DNA from: Pseudisothecium myosuroides
Taxonomy: Eukaryota; Streptophyta; Bryopsida; Hypnales; Lembophyllaceae
Assembly (NCBI GenBank): GCA_951799445.1
Contig: OX637295.1
Coordinates: 6,076,001 to 6,140,000, forward strand
Direction of reading: 5' to 3'
DNA length: 64,000 nucleotides
Shown here piece by piece: positions 12,011-24,579 of the stretch. The position numbers were made by a program, and so were the translations under genes. The notes beneath the pieces are model-generated. The model made no database searches, was not told the origin of the DNA, and saw only the letters and a program-made list of their open reading frames with translations. Numbering within the stretch: the stretch's first letter is position 1; each line of letters begins with the position of its first letter.

Positions 12011-12895
12011 AAAAGAAAGGGTCATTAAAAACCATTTGAGGTCACTGGAAGGTCCTTGCAAGGTAGTCAATTGAGAGGAAATGATAATAACTATTGTGTT
12101 GTCCAATGTATTATGTATGGTGCCATGCTACCAACTATGTCAGAATTTACAAAGTGCAGCCAATGAAGAAAGTTTGGAGAGCAACCAGCAAGGTGGAATG
12201 TATACAATTGGAGATTGTCATTGCACTTAGTTATGTCAATAAACTAGGATTATTTTGTAGAAGTCTTAGAGTTGAAAGCGGTCTTGTACTTGAGTTCCTT
12301 GTACGCATACCAAAAGGATAAACAATTTTAAATTGAATAACCGCAATATTATAAACAATAAATAGCATAATTGGATGCATTGATGGTCAAAGAAAGTACT
12401 ACTTATGCTATCCAAGTGCCAATTCACTCATTGTTTGAACTTGACATGAGTGTCTAGAATCTTGGAAGCATATGCAAGCAATATTGACACAAGGGCAAAG
12501 TTGGCACACGCATCAATACCAACAATACATGAGATGGACACATCCTTGGGTGGATCAGTCTTTGTATTTTTAATACCCCCCGTGTGGCAAGGGGAAATTT
12601 TTTAGGGGGCTATTTATTTTTAGAGCCTCAATAATAGGGTTCCTATAATTTGGCAAAATGGCCTATGTTATGGTACTCTATCATTAGTTATATTACCTAT
12701 GTCAATGCAATTTTTTCTTGGCTATTTTCTTTATAAGGAAAAAAAAAAGTGAAGTGAAAAGCAAAGTGAAAGCAAAAGTGTTAGAAAAAAATACAAAGAA
12801 ACATGCTTGGAATTCAATCTAGTTCTATGCATTTTCAAAGAACCTAGTTTTAGTATTCCAACACTTGGAATTTTTACTAGGTATTTTTTTCCTTT
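12011..12895. other. Intergenic, unidentified open frame
   Basis: A 75-codon plus-strand frame (12094-12321) reads KVQPMKKVWRATSKVECIQL... and is less AT-biased than its surroundings, so it could be a decayed transposon or gene piece. I do not recognise the family and see no partner exon. Confidence 0.3.
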
Positions 12896-13155
12896 TCACA
12901 CCCTATTTTTCTATGAAGACACTTTAATTGGTGTCAAATTTATCTTTCATTTTCATACCCTATTTTTTTGTTAAGACACTTTGTTTGGTGTGAAATTTTT
13001 TTCTTTTTCACATCCTATTTATTTTTGTTAAGACATTGTAGTTGGTGTGAAATTTTTAGGTCTCCTATACAACCTATTTTTTTACTAAGGCACTTTGTTT
13101 TGTGTGAAATTTGCTTTCTTGTTGACACCCTATTTCATTTGTTAAGACAGGATTT
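12896..13155 (+). repeat. Minisatellite, ~60-bp unit, about 4-5 copies
   Basis: The unit reads roughly CACACCCTATTTTT, then T(G/A)TTAAGACACTTTG, then TTGGTGTGAAATTT and a T-rich stretch. It recurs near 12898, 12955, 13012, 13070 and 13125 with substitutions and small indels. A chance open frame across it (12968-13297) gives a repetitive FLLRHFVWCEI peptide and is not a gene. Confidence 0.75.
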
Positions 13156-13869
13156 TGGATATACATGTGTTCAAAATTCACCAGATATATATATGTATAA
13201 GAAAAAATTGGAGAGCATACCTAGCATTCCAACATACAAGGACACAATAATGGCATTACAACTTGCACAATTTATATTTAATTCTACAAAGGTTTGAAAA
13301 ATGTGAAACAAGTTGGGTTACATGTCTATCCCATTTGGCTTTTAAAGAAATTTTCATCCAACATTTCAAACAAGTTTTACCTTCTCCAAACTCTGTTTCA
13401 GCTAGGATCTGTACTTCAGGTTTTGCTTTTTTGGAATTCCTACTTTAAGAAGCGTAAAAGACACAACAAAACAACAAAATATGCAAGGCAAAGAAGAGAA
13501 ATTGGACTTGAAAGAAAATGCCATATATGTGTTACAAAACACAATGTAGTTCAAACAAATAACTCAAATGTAGTTCAGCTACTGTCATTCACTAAGTTCA
13601 AAACAACAAGGTATTTCTCAATCGATAAATTTCAAAGCAATGTAATCTAAAAGTTGAAAGCAAATGCACTAACAAAGTTGCCTTTAGGTCAAAATAGTAA
13701 AAAATGTAGTAGCACAAAACTGTTGCTTAAGTCCATGCAAAATCCTGCATTGACAAAAAAAATTGGATTCTCCAAAATTGAACTCACAATCTCAAAGCTG
13801 GGATAATCCAAACCAAATGGTTTTTGCGGTTCACACCACTACAAGGAACACGAAATTTTGTAGCCTAAT

Positions 13870-14315
13870 CCAACTTCAAGCACCTTCGGACTTCAATGAG
13901 CTGGAGATTTTCAATTCACCAAATGAAGCAGATCTTAGCTGAGGTTCCATCAATGTCTGCAACACCCACAAGCTGCGCGACAAAGACATGTTCTCTTCAA
14001 AGCAATAAATTTGCACCTGATATTGTTTAGTGGATGTACAAACGTCATGATGCGCCAACTTATAAGCTGCAAACTCTAAAGTGTTGACCGCCACATGCTA
14101 GATGCATTGGTTCAGGCTTGCACAACGCACCAAATCTTCTAGCGTTGCAACACGCTTAGAATCCAGAATGCCCCTTACTCCCAATCGGTTCAGGAGTCAA
14201 ATTTTTGCAACATCTATAGCGCCACATTCAAAAACCTGCATTTTGATTTCAGCAGCGGATGCCTTCTTTGACGCCACTTGCAACCTTAAAGCAACACAAA
14301 AAAACGTAAGACTAG
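13870..14315 (-). pseudogene. Decayed protein-coding fragment of unknown family
   Basis: On the minus strand one frame runs for about 145 residues with only two stops: VASKKASAAEIKMQVFECG, then AIDVAKI-stop-LLNRLGVRGILDSKRVATLE, then LVRCASLNQCI-stop-HVAVNTLEFAAYKLAHHD, and on to LKSEGA. The region is less AT-rich than its surroundings and has a balanced amino-acid composition with amphipathic, helix-like periods, as in an armadillo- or HEAT-type repeat protein. I cannot identify the family. The two in-frame stops, the lack of a start codon and the lack of neighbouring exons point to a pseudogene or a displaced exon. Confidence 0.35.
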
Positions 14316-17300
14316 ACTAAGGATACACAATTCAGCCAACATACTCAGAGTCACGATGGTTTTTATGTTCACTGTTGGAAATTGCAATGTGTAGTTGCAA
14401 GAAACACTTTATGTTTTTCTGTCAAAAGTACAATTTCTGGCCATAAGACTGGCAAAACTATGTAGCACTGCCAATATTATGTGTTAGCAAAGCCTCGGCA
14501 AATCTAAGCCGTCGATTCAGGAACCTGCAGATCTAAACCAACAATTCTGTACTATATTGTACTATGCAGTAATACAGACTACTACGGAGTATTACAAAAG
14601 CCACTAGGAGCAGAAAATAGCAGAAAAGGGGTTTGTGGAGTTTTTCATTGTAGTAATTCAAAAAAATCCCATAAAAAAACTCATATTTCTAGAGAAGTTT
14701 GTGCTCACATTGCACCAAAAAATTCATAAAGAATTTTTTTTCCCTCTTCATAGTCTTCATGCAAAGGAAGGTCACTTTAATCCCATGTATGCAACTAACA
14801 TGTTGCTATTTTTATAAAAACTCATTGTCAGTCCTTTTTATGTTAGTAGACCTCCAACATGTCCAATTAGTGGCCAAATTTGCATTTTCGGGTCAAAAAT
14901 ACTTGGGGGGGTCACTTCCCGCATTTTAAAAACAACGTGCGGCTTAAAATAGAGAGGATTTTATTCATTTTGGGTAAAAATTATAATAAATTATAAAAAA
15001 TTTACAAGTAAAGTAGGGAACATTCAAAGTTACAAATCCATTATAAATAATATAGGTAGCCTACAAATCTGGTCCATTAAAAATTTAGTACATGTAATTT
15101 AGGGTGCAAAGAATTGGATCTTAGGAATCATATTTAATATAGTCAGTGAATACAAGTGGTTGTACAGCTGGGTGAAAAGTACAGTAGATGGAAAATTGTC
15201 TGTTGACTGTAACCCTGTGGACAAAGCAACGATTTGGGAGAAACTTGCTTAGGGTTTTGAGTTGCCGTTGTTGTGTTTGAGTTTTGTTGCCACAGTGGTC
15301 ACAATTCAAAAGTGGGAACAATTGTAGAAGCGGTTTGAAGGAATTGCAAGGTGATTTTTGAGCTTAGGATTTCAGTGTGCGTGTGAGGATTTGTATGTGT
15401 GGATTTTTAAGACATTCGCTGCGGTTTATGAGTGGATTTGGTCTCTATTGCAAATTAAAAATTGGACGATTTTGTTGGGGTGTTGCTGTTGTTGAAATCG
15501 CAAGCACTTGGGAGTTATTCCTAATTTACGGTATGTCTTCTCCCAATTCCATTGTTTGGTTCTTGCTCAATTGAAAAAAATTTGAATCCAGGTTAGGATT
15601 TAGTTCATCAAGGTGAATTTACATGCTCAGATTGGGTCGGGGTTAGGGTTCAAGTTTTGGGGCTTACGGCAACACAAGCGGGAACACAAGTGAAGATGTG
15701 GACAATGGAGGGTGATTTTGGCATTATGACATTCTACAACAAGGTGAAGTTGTTAGGAAAACGAAACTTATGCTTCACTTCTATAGTACTTGACTTTTTA
15801 AACCTTGTGTATTTAGAGACATGCAAATGCTCATTTCAATTCGGTTTCATTCAATTTGAGTTTTAGTTCTATGTGCGGGTTTGTTACATTTTTGATACTG
15901 TGCTTCATTGTTTCAAATCTCGAATTAAATTGCTGAACGGTAAGCACATGTAATTGGTCATAAATATTTTGAGTACAATTCAAGGATTGCCTTGTGTTGT
16001 TGAACATATGTCAATAACAGTTGCATCGTATTTGAATTCAAATGATGTTTGAGTTTCATGTTTGTAGTTCTTGTTTTCAAACCTTGTGTGGCAGTGTTTT
16101 TTATCAATTGTAACTTATGTTTGTGTAGGTTATGTATAGTAGAAGCTGGGTTTTGTTTTCATTAAAATCCAGACTACCTTGTGTTTTTTAACACATGTAA
16201 ATGACAAATTTGTGCAAGTCTTCTCCCTAAATGAAGTTTTACTTTGATGTGTTTGTGTCTATCTACTTGGAAGTTGTGTTCCCGTACTTTCATTGGTTAT
16301 TTCATGCTTCTGAAAGTAGGACATCCATGTAGCTTAGATTGAATTTTAACTACAAACTATTTTGCATGTTCATTCTATACGCATGACCACATTGAAGTTT
16401 GATCATTCTTTGAGAAAGCAAGAAGATAGGTCAAATTCCAATCACATTTTTTTGGGACTTTTTTTGTAACACTTCTGCTTTCACATTACTTTCAATTATT
16501 ATTTTTTACTTATAATGAATATAGCCTACAAAAAATGCATTGACCTTGGCAATATAAGTAATGATAGAGTGCAATAAAATGGGTCATTTTTCAGAATTAA
16601 CTAATTATAGGGACCGTTTTAATGGTGCCTTGGAAGTAAATATCCCCCCAAAAAATACCCCCTCGCCGCACGTGGTGCACAAAATATACAAAGAGTGACC
16701 CACCCGAGCAAAAATAGGACTAAAAACTCCAAAATGGCTAAGATAGACACCCAATTGGGGGGCAAATTCAAAATAGTAAAAAAATTTGAAAAAATTTGAA
16801 AAAATTATTGAATGTTTGCAACTACTACATCTACCTTCATTCCAAATTTCATGCCAAATAGACAAACAATGCAAAAGTTATGAGCAAAAAACCACCTGTC
16901 TAAGGGCAAGGGGACAAGAAATAGGACAAGCGTTTCTTGCAATCACCCTAATGCCAAACCAAAATTATACTAATAAAAAACAAGCCAGACAATGAAGCAC
17001 ATACGGGCAAGGTTATGACAACTTGAAGCTATTGTCCAAGTTTGAAAAAATTGAAAAGATCTTATTACAAGGTTTTGAAAAAAGTATCTTAACTAATTGC
17101 AGTCTCAAGCACTCAATGCAGAAAGCTGAAATGGCAAGTCTGTTTAGGGACTCACAACAGCAATATGCACTTGAAGAATCATCATAAAAGGGGCAACAAA
17201 ACATATTTCAAAATTTCAAACAAGTAGTGGAAGATCAGGCGAACAATGTGAGTAGTGCAGTAGTAAACAAGACAAATTCAAAAACAAACAGTGGAAGAAT

Positions 17301-19949
17301 ATATATACCCCTCCTAAATTTGGCCATTTCAAAACAAGTTAAAACTCAAGATGAAACGTAATGACAAATTGAAGAAGGAAGGCACGTACCCACCAGTTGG
17401 CAAGGTGCGGAAATGCAATTTTGGGTCGTAAAAACAGGAATTGCGCAAATACACCACAATCCTACAAGAATCGGAGGCGCACTTTAAGGTTCGCTAATTT
17501 CCAAATGACAGCGCACTAGCATCAAGCACCAATGCACACCTAAACCTGAAAAAAATTGTAGCAAATGAAAGCAAATCAACCCAACAATTCTTAAGAAACA
17601 AAAGACGGAGAGAACCCATGATGCGCACCTCCAAATTTGTTGTAGGATTTAGACTAAAATTAGAGCGGGGGGATTGTGTTCATGCTAAATGTGCATTTTG
17701 CAACAAATTTTGCCCCCCTCATCAACTTGACGGCAAGCAGTATTGACAATCGACTTCATAATAATGCCTTGGGTTCTGTTCTGCTAAAAAAAATAAGAAA
17801 AAAAATGCAATCTTAGAGCCGCCACGATAATTCAAAACTGATACCTGTCCCCAAATCACAAATCAAGGTGCAATGTCACAATATCTCATGGAGTTGAAAT
17901 AGAATCTGGTGCAATCTCTTGAATCAAATTTTTAGCACACATTTGAAATTCAAAAGAGATAGACAGTTTGAAATAGACATCTTACACTCCTTTGATCGGT
18001 GGCTTGAATTGAATGAACAAAAGGTGGCCCAAATTGTAGACCCACCATTTCAAAAACTATAGAATGTAAAAAAAACAAAGGTACATTGTCAATTCAGCCT
18101 TAGGAAGTTTTCCAAAAAAAAATAAATCGGTTTAGGCAGTTTTATAGATGAATTCTTTGTAATGGCAAATCACGCCTCTAGGGAGCTTTAACAAAAAGAA
18201 AGCAATGCACAGCCAAGATGACATAGTAGAATTTGAAAACTACAAGACAAAAGAAATTCACAAATTTTGAAGTCATATTTAACAACTTGGGGCTCCTTGT
18301 TTTTTCACTGAAGTGAGTGAAAAAAAATACACTTGCGGTTGTAATTCCTAAACGATCATAACTCTAGATTCTTTATAAATCTAGCCACACAAATCACTGA
18401 ATTTGCTAATTGGCATGGTCTAAAAATTTTGGGGAGCCCGGCTTTATAGTATTGTATGATATTATAACATTATTTAGTGTTGGTCATGGGTGATATTACC
18501 ATGTTAGAAGGAGTTAGGGTTAACATTTTGAATAAGTGCATCTTGATAAATTGAAGTACAAAATCCAAATTCAATTAAGCTGCACCCCAAACACAAAACT
18601 TAGTATAGATAAAAAATTACTTGTTCCATTTTCAGCAGCAGTTCCTCAAAACTGCACCCCTAAACAAATTGCTAGTGTGGAACCCCTCAACCTTGAAAAT
18701 CAATAAAAAATTGTCCAAACTTAAACTCGTAGCCGTCATCCAAAACAGTCAACATCATAACTCTTCAAAATCTTTGAATATATTTTCTTTCAAACTACCA
18801 AAAACACTAAGCGGATAGCCATTAATGAATCAAATTGCTTGGAAATTACAACTCTAATAATCATCATCAAAGCTTGTAGAATGTGAGCAATGCGAGGAAT
18901 GCCTTGTAGAGCCACAAAGCACAACAAACAAATTCTCCATAACCCTAACTCACAATTGGAAGTCCTTGTCCATTCATCCACGAAGCATATTGTAAGTATC
19001 TATGTCCCAATTTTTCATCCAACCTAGATTGTCCCTCTGGTACACCCAGCTGTACATACGGACCCTACTAAATATAATACATAGGATTCAAATATGTAGT
19101 CTCTAAATTAGATGTAAAAATATTTAAGGACCCAGACTTGTAGGCTCCTACATTACTTATACATGATTTTCTTCTTTGAATGCCCCCTATTTTATTTATA
19201 AATTTAAAAAAAAAATTATCTCAAAAGAATAAAACACTATCTATACTATGCCACACATTGTTCTTAAAATGTAGTAAGTGATCCAACCAGGGAGACATCT
19301 AAATGGCTACCTATCTGTAAATATCCCTGTTGGAAGCATGCTTCCCCAAAATTCTTGAGATTTTCCTTGCCTGAGGCCTTCTACTCTTCTTGTGACTTCA
19401 AATGATCTCTAGCTTCAAATTCTAATATCATCCAATCTATGAGATCAAACTTTACAAAAAATTTGCCAATCTTCTAAGATAATTTTAGTATAAGATCCTA
19501 TGATTCAATAAGAATTTTTGTTTTCTATTTTTTTGCTTGCATGCACTAGAAATGGTAAATTTCAATGATTTTTGATTAAAAAAAAAATGCCCTTGGAACT
19601 ACAGGGCTTTAGTATGGAAGCTATACACAATCGAAATACAAAAATCTATGAAAACCAATGAGAGCCTATTGTAAATTTTTCATACACCCAGAGACAATAC
19701 TTAAAAAAAATCCATAACTTTTTCATCCGGAGTCCAAAAAATGCACATTTTAGTACATCCGAATCCGCTTTCACTTGCCAACCTACCCCCTATAACCCCA
19801 ACGATATGAATTTAGTGCTACCCCAACAATATGAATTAGGACTGCACTTCCCTTCCCCACCCCACCAAGTCATGTCATCCCAACTTTTTCAATTGACTCT
19901 GAAACTGCCCATGACTCCTTACTAACCCTGACACACCGAAACGATATTA
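14316..19949. other. Long gene-free stretch
   Basis: I find no supportable gene in these 5.6 kb. Many short frames exist but none shows family similarity or exon-like splice sites. Slightly GC-richer patches occur near 15.1-15.7 kb and 17.3-17.6 kb and could be gene relics. No terminal inverted repeats were found. Confidence 0.4.
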
Positions 19950-20272
19950 ATGAACTGTGTCGTCGTCACTAGACAAGACCGTGACCGCCCCCGTCGCCAT
20001 TACCATCGTGGGAACCAGTCTTTCACATCAAGCCTTTCCTCCTCTGCACGCGATCTCACACGCATCGCCAAACGTTCAAGCTCTTCAAGCTCTTCAAACA
20101 ATGGCTTTGCAGTTTCGCAGTTTCACTACCAAGTTTCCCAGTTTCCCGGTTTCGCAGTTTCGCAGTTTAGTAAGTTTCGCAGTTTCCCTTCAATTAAGCT
20201 TCGAGCTCACTCCATGCACGTTGAGAGCTTTGCGGGGGCAGTTCGGTCTTACTCGTGCGTAGTAATCCAGCT
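19950..20272 (+). promoter_or_regulatory. Probable promoter and 5' leader of the ADD gene
   Basis: Base composition becomes less AT-rich here, and a degenerate 'GTTTCGCAGTTTC' motif is repeated about eight times between 20107 and 20190. The overlapping frames starting near 19950 encode Ser- or Phe-rich low-complexity peptides that do not connect to the ADD exons, so I read this as leader sequence. No clear TATA box was identified. Confidence 0.4.
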
Positions 20273-22989
20273 ATGGCGGTATGTTGGAGCTCTTCATTGA
20301 GATCGAAGTTTTGGTGCTTGCATTCTGGTGATCGATATATATACACTTGATTACTGCAGTAGCTGATTTTCAATTTGTGTATACATTTTGTTTGAACTGA
20401 TTTTGTGTGGTCGAAATGGTGTGGGCTCTTCATAGAGACCGAAGAGGTCTGTGGCACCGCCGCTCTGGAGAGGCAAGGCGCAGGGGAGTCATGTCGGGTA
20501 CCCGACTCTGGTGGACGTTTTGCAATCCAGGGGACTATTCCCGGGAGAGAGGGTTAGTGTAGTTCGATAATTCATTGATCCTTCTGATTCCTCTTACCAT
20601 GCATTGAACTGTGTTTTTCTTCCATTGATGATATTACACTTAGGTACGTATGTTAGTTTTGTGAGAGTTTTGGGTTGTAGTTTTTGTTGACAGTTTTGGC
20701 AATTGCAAGTTAGTAAGTAATTGGGTGGATCGATCTGCGGTTTGGATGTGATGAAGTCCAGGAGTTAGTCCAGGAGTTAGTCCATGCACGTCTGGATCGA
20801 TATATACAGTAATCCTAGCGTTCTGCTTTTCCTTACCATGCATTGGAATGTTTCTGTTTTGCATTGATGATATTTTGTTCATTCGTTTCTTGCGAGCTTG
20901 GAGTCGTCGTTTTCTACTGAAGACCTCAGTTTTGGCATTTGTAAGTTAGTAATGGGGTGGCTGATGATTCAAGGGTGTGGGAGAGAACCAAGCTGTGAAG
21001 TTGGAGAATGGGAGAGTGGAGCACATGAGAGTCAAGAAAGAGGCGACGTGGCAGGAAGATCACAGTGGAGCGGAGCACGCCGGGCAACAGGAGAACAGGT
21101 TTGAGAAGGAGACATCGCTGGTGGGGGGAGGGTGGTCAAGCTCTTTCAACATGGAAAGTGATGGAGAGGACTTGGCTGGGAGCGACCAGGACTTGGCTTC
21201 TGGGGAAGCAGTGCATGGTTGTGTCCCGCCACCGGTAGACCATACTGTACGTACTCTGCTTTGCTTAGCCGTAGACTGGACTTGCTTGGGGATGCATATC
21301 TTTGGATCGGAAGTTGCTTGAGGAAGAATGGTGTCGACTGGTGTGTGATTGCATTTCTTGCTTCTTGGTCACGTAATAGAGAGAAAGTATTCCGGTATTT
21401 TGAGAGGGTTTCGTCATTAGAATGGAAGTTCTATGTCTGTTAATTTCTTCCTGTTTGTCTTGCAATTGTCCTTATTTTCAAGACGATTTCAATGCACTCC
21501 AAAGAGCATTACGTAAGTTAGGGAAAGAAACCATTCCAGTGTCTTGATTATTAGAATGCTTGAATTGAATAATTAATTCTTGAAGTATATTTAGGGTCCC
21601 AATCACAAGCCTAAACTAGACTACAATTGTAGCTTGAGGTTTGGGCGTTCTGATTGAGGTTGGACGTTCTGCAATTCCTCCTCGCAATCAGAAGACGCTG
21701 CTGCTGGTGTACGTAAAATGAAGTGAAAGCATTACCATGTTCTGCATCTGCCATCACCTATGATTCCATAATATTTTTGTGTAATGTTTGACGAGAGACT
21801 TTATCATGACAGGGGACACAGAATTTCCGAAAGTACGACGATGATGCAGAATTCGCTTGTACAGCATGTGGCCGCAGCGTGGCGATTGTTGAAGTGCAAG
21901 CACATCCAGTGCTCCACGTGGGAGTCTGCCAGATTTGTTACGATTTCCTCTTCAGCAGCCCCTTCACCAAGGTAAGTCCTCTCAAACCCCTAAACTCTAA
22001 TTTTGGTTGTTATCACATTTTTCTTCACAATCTCTAAACTCAAGTACGTTTTGCAGGACAATCCCGACGACCCATTTGAGCATGAGAATGAGTGCCGCTG
22101 GTGTGGCGATGGTGGCGAAGTGATTCTCTGCGACAGTTGTCCCAAAGCATTTTGCAAATCTTGCATCAAACGTAACTTTGGAGAAGAGATTCTCAACGCC
22201 ATTGAATCGCCTACACAAGAGTGGAACTGTTTCGTCTGCAATGATGACCATCTACAAACACTCATCCGTGATTACAAGAGCGTGGAAAATTTGGTGAAGA
22301 CGATGAATAGGAGTGGCCAACCTCAAAAGAGCAAGATGAGCAGGTTCATTTTCTAACGTGCACATGCAGTATTCTTCATTAATTCTAATGTTATAGAATT
22401 TGGTCGCACCTAAATTTTACTTTTTGCAATATACTTGGTCATCTTATAAAACACTAGACCATCATGAAACCATGAGTTCTTGGTTCTTCACGAGTTAAGA
22501 CACCTTGAACTCGAAAGAGCAAGGTCTCTATGACTTCTCCTTCAGTTGCTAGTTTTCATCTCTAAGCCTTTGTTCAGTGCTTTCTTGTATGACAGGGAAT
22601 CAAATTCACGAATGAGATCAAGAATACCAAGAAGACTTTCCACAAAGGGAGCAGCATTGGCAAGCGAGACAATTGCAACCATAATTGCTCGCAAAAAGGT
22701 AATGTGTGAAAAGGAGCTCTTTTGATTTCATTGTGATTTGATTATTCGATCTGGCATTCTGCATTGAACTACGGGTCATAGATGTTGATTAAAGGTGCCT
22801 GAGTGGATTTGGCAGGAAAACTTGCGGCGCAGGTATCCAGAGAAATATTTCACGGGATTTGAAAGACCACAGCAACGTCAACAGACTCAACACCCGCAAC
22901 ATCACTTTCTGTTTGCACAAAACAGCCCTAAACGTGAACATGACACATCCAAAAGTGGCGACCCAATTCCTGAAGTACATTTTCTGTAG
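20273..22989 (+). CDS. RAMA-like/ADD zinc-finger chromatin protein
   Basis: Seven exons join in frame to 379 residues: 20273-20278, 20436-20552, 20974-21246, 21813-21971, 22057-22343, 22596-22698 and 22795-22989. The core is an ADD module. A GATA-like finger has Cys 148, 151, 171 and 174 (CTACGRSVAIVEVQAHPVLH...CQIC). A PHD-type finger has Cys 198, 201, 210, 213, 218, 221, 243 and 246 (CRWCGDGGEVILCDSCPKAFC...CFVC). ADD domains in ATRX and DNMT3 proteins read histone H3 tails. Exon 2 encodes LWRGKAQGSHVGYPTLVDVL then QSRGLFPGER, which resembles the start of a RAMA domain (PTL-x3-L-x3-GL-x-PGE). The C-terminus is basic, then Gln/His-rich. No helicase or methyltransferase is present. The two-codon first exon is the least certain, and an alternative frame for the last exons runs to 23238. 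Confidence 0.72.
20575..20965 (+). repeat. Partial tandem duplication inside an intron
   Basis: Two blocks recur in the same order about 200-250 bases apart within the intron between 20552 and 20974: TTACCATGCATTG...CATTGATGATATT (20597 and 20833) and AGTTTTGGCA-TTGYAAGTTAGTAA (20691 and 20929). The second copy ends at the acceptor of the next exon. Confidence 0.6.
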
Positions 22990-24579
22990 AATGTCACTGG
23001 ATGTTTCCAAGAGTGGTATGTGCCGGCCATTTTCAAGCCCATGTTGTTTTCTTTAGCCTGTATTGATTTCTGTTAATCAGTCACTGGAAATTGCATTCAA
23101 GTAATTGTTCAATGAAATCCCAGATATTTTATTGAACCTTCGTATTCAGGTGCAGCAAAATTTTCAAGACTGAGCATGAAAGGCAACTTCATGGAAGATG
23201 TTCCTACTAAGCAGGATTCTAAGCAAGAATCTGAGTAGCAGTAAGCTACTACAAATTAGAATTAGGGTGCATTCAAAACCTGAACAATCATATCAACTTT
23301 GTTCCAAATGAATATAACTATGCAATTATACTTTTGGACAAAGAATTAACAAATGTCTCTTTTTTTGAGTTGCACAAGTTATGTCCCTTCAGCTACCAGT
23401 GAGGTTCCTTCACTGCAACTGTAAACTGTAGTAATTTGTGTTGCCAGCAAAAGAAGTCCTGGAATGTACAGTACATTATTTTTGTGACTTGAAATTTTGT
23501 ATGATGATAAGAGTTCATGTAAGGTGAGTTATGATGCATGCATTGTTTTTTATGCAACTTGTAGTCTGTCTCTTCAGTATGTGGTATATTATTTTTCATT
23601 GATGACCTTCCTCATTTTCAAGTCTAACATGCTTACAGGACAAATCACTTCCACTTGTACGCATAGTATCATAAATAAATCTATACAGCCTGTCAAATGA
23701 TTCAGAAGCTACAGTTTCACATCAGCAGTGACTTAACTCATTAGTTGTAAAGTCCTGAACTTCATTACATGGTCTCCAGTAGCTTCAGAATGTGGGGGAG
23801 CAAGTAGATGTCTGTTCTTCAAACTGAGCCCATTTTGGTCCTATGTCCAGGTCAGATTCGTACATACTGCAGGATATGAAACAGAACTAGTCTTGTAGTG
23901 CAGAAGGCTGTTTTTTGGATATTTCGACATCGAGGACCAAAACAGTAGACTTTTCTTGGGCTTGCAAACTTCAGAATTAGAAAACAGTGGAAGCCCTAAA
24001 CTCAATGTGCATGTGTTCCAAGATGAGTCCTGAGTCACAAAAATAGTGAACGGAAGGTGTAAAAATTATAGAAACCAAATGATTGTTTATTTCTTGCACA
24101 GTTTCTATCTCCCTTCACCAAAAAAATAGTTTCATTATCCAGGGAGCGAGCCTAGTGCCCCCACCAGATGACCTACTTCATATTAGATTCTCTCTAGGCA
24201 GCAATATTTTATTCAGGTATCGGAGCGTACGTTAAAACTTGTGCAGCAGATATGCATAGTCAGATCTCCATTACGAATCTCTCCATGATGAGAATCAGTT
24301 GATATGTACAGTACTCGTAATAAAAAACAGCAGCAATAACTCAACTTTCTTCAAAAGCCGATAATATAAAACAGTATCTCGAGGTATCACAAATACATCC
24401 ATTCGTTCCAAACGAGGCCAAGAAAAATGAGTCGAAAACAATCAGTGAGATCAAATACTTGGCAAGGTTGCCAAAAACGACTTTACTCCTGGAATTTGTG
24501 TGTAACGAAGAAGCACTGTAAGATATCACTACTACTAAGCCTATGCAAAATTTTCCTACACTAAACCAATCCAAACGAG
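22990..24579. other. 3' region between ADD gene and NOG1; possible extra exon
   Basis: The two genes converge here, so both 3' UTRs should fall in this interval. A possible additional exon of the ADD gene lies at 23150-23238 (AAKFSRLSMKGNFMEDVPTK...ESE-stop), entered from a donor at 23012-23014 in a frame different from the main model. From 23240 to 24579 I see no gene. Confidence 0.45.

Noticed and set aside
12968..13297. 109-codon plus-strand open frame
   Set aside because: It is a translation of the 60-bp minisatellite; the repeated FLLRHFVWCEI peptide reflects the DNA repeat.
19950..20300. 116- and 101-codon frames before the ADD gene
   Set aside because: They are low-complexity translations of the GTTTCGCAG-type repeats and do not splice to the ADD exons in phase. 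A start inside a long leader cannot be fully excluded.
21990..22265. Two minus-strand frames of 84-91 codons
   Set aside because: They are antisense to the ADD exon, whose twelve cysteines define the true strand and frame.
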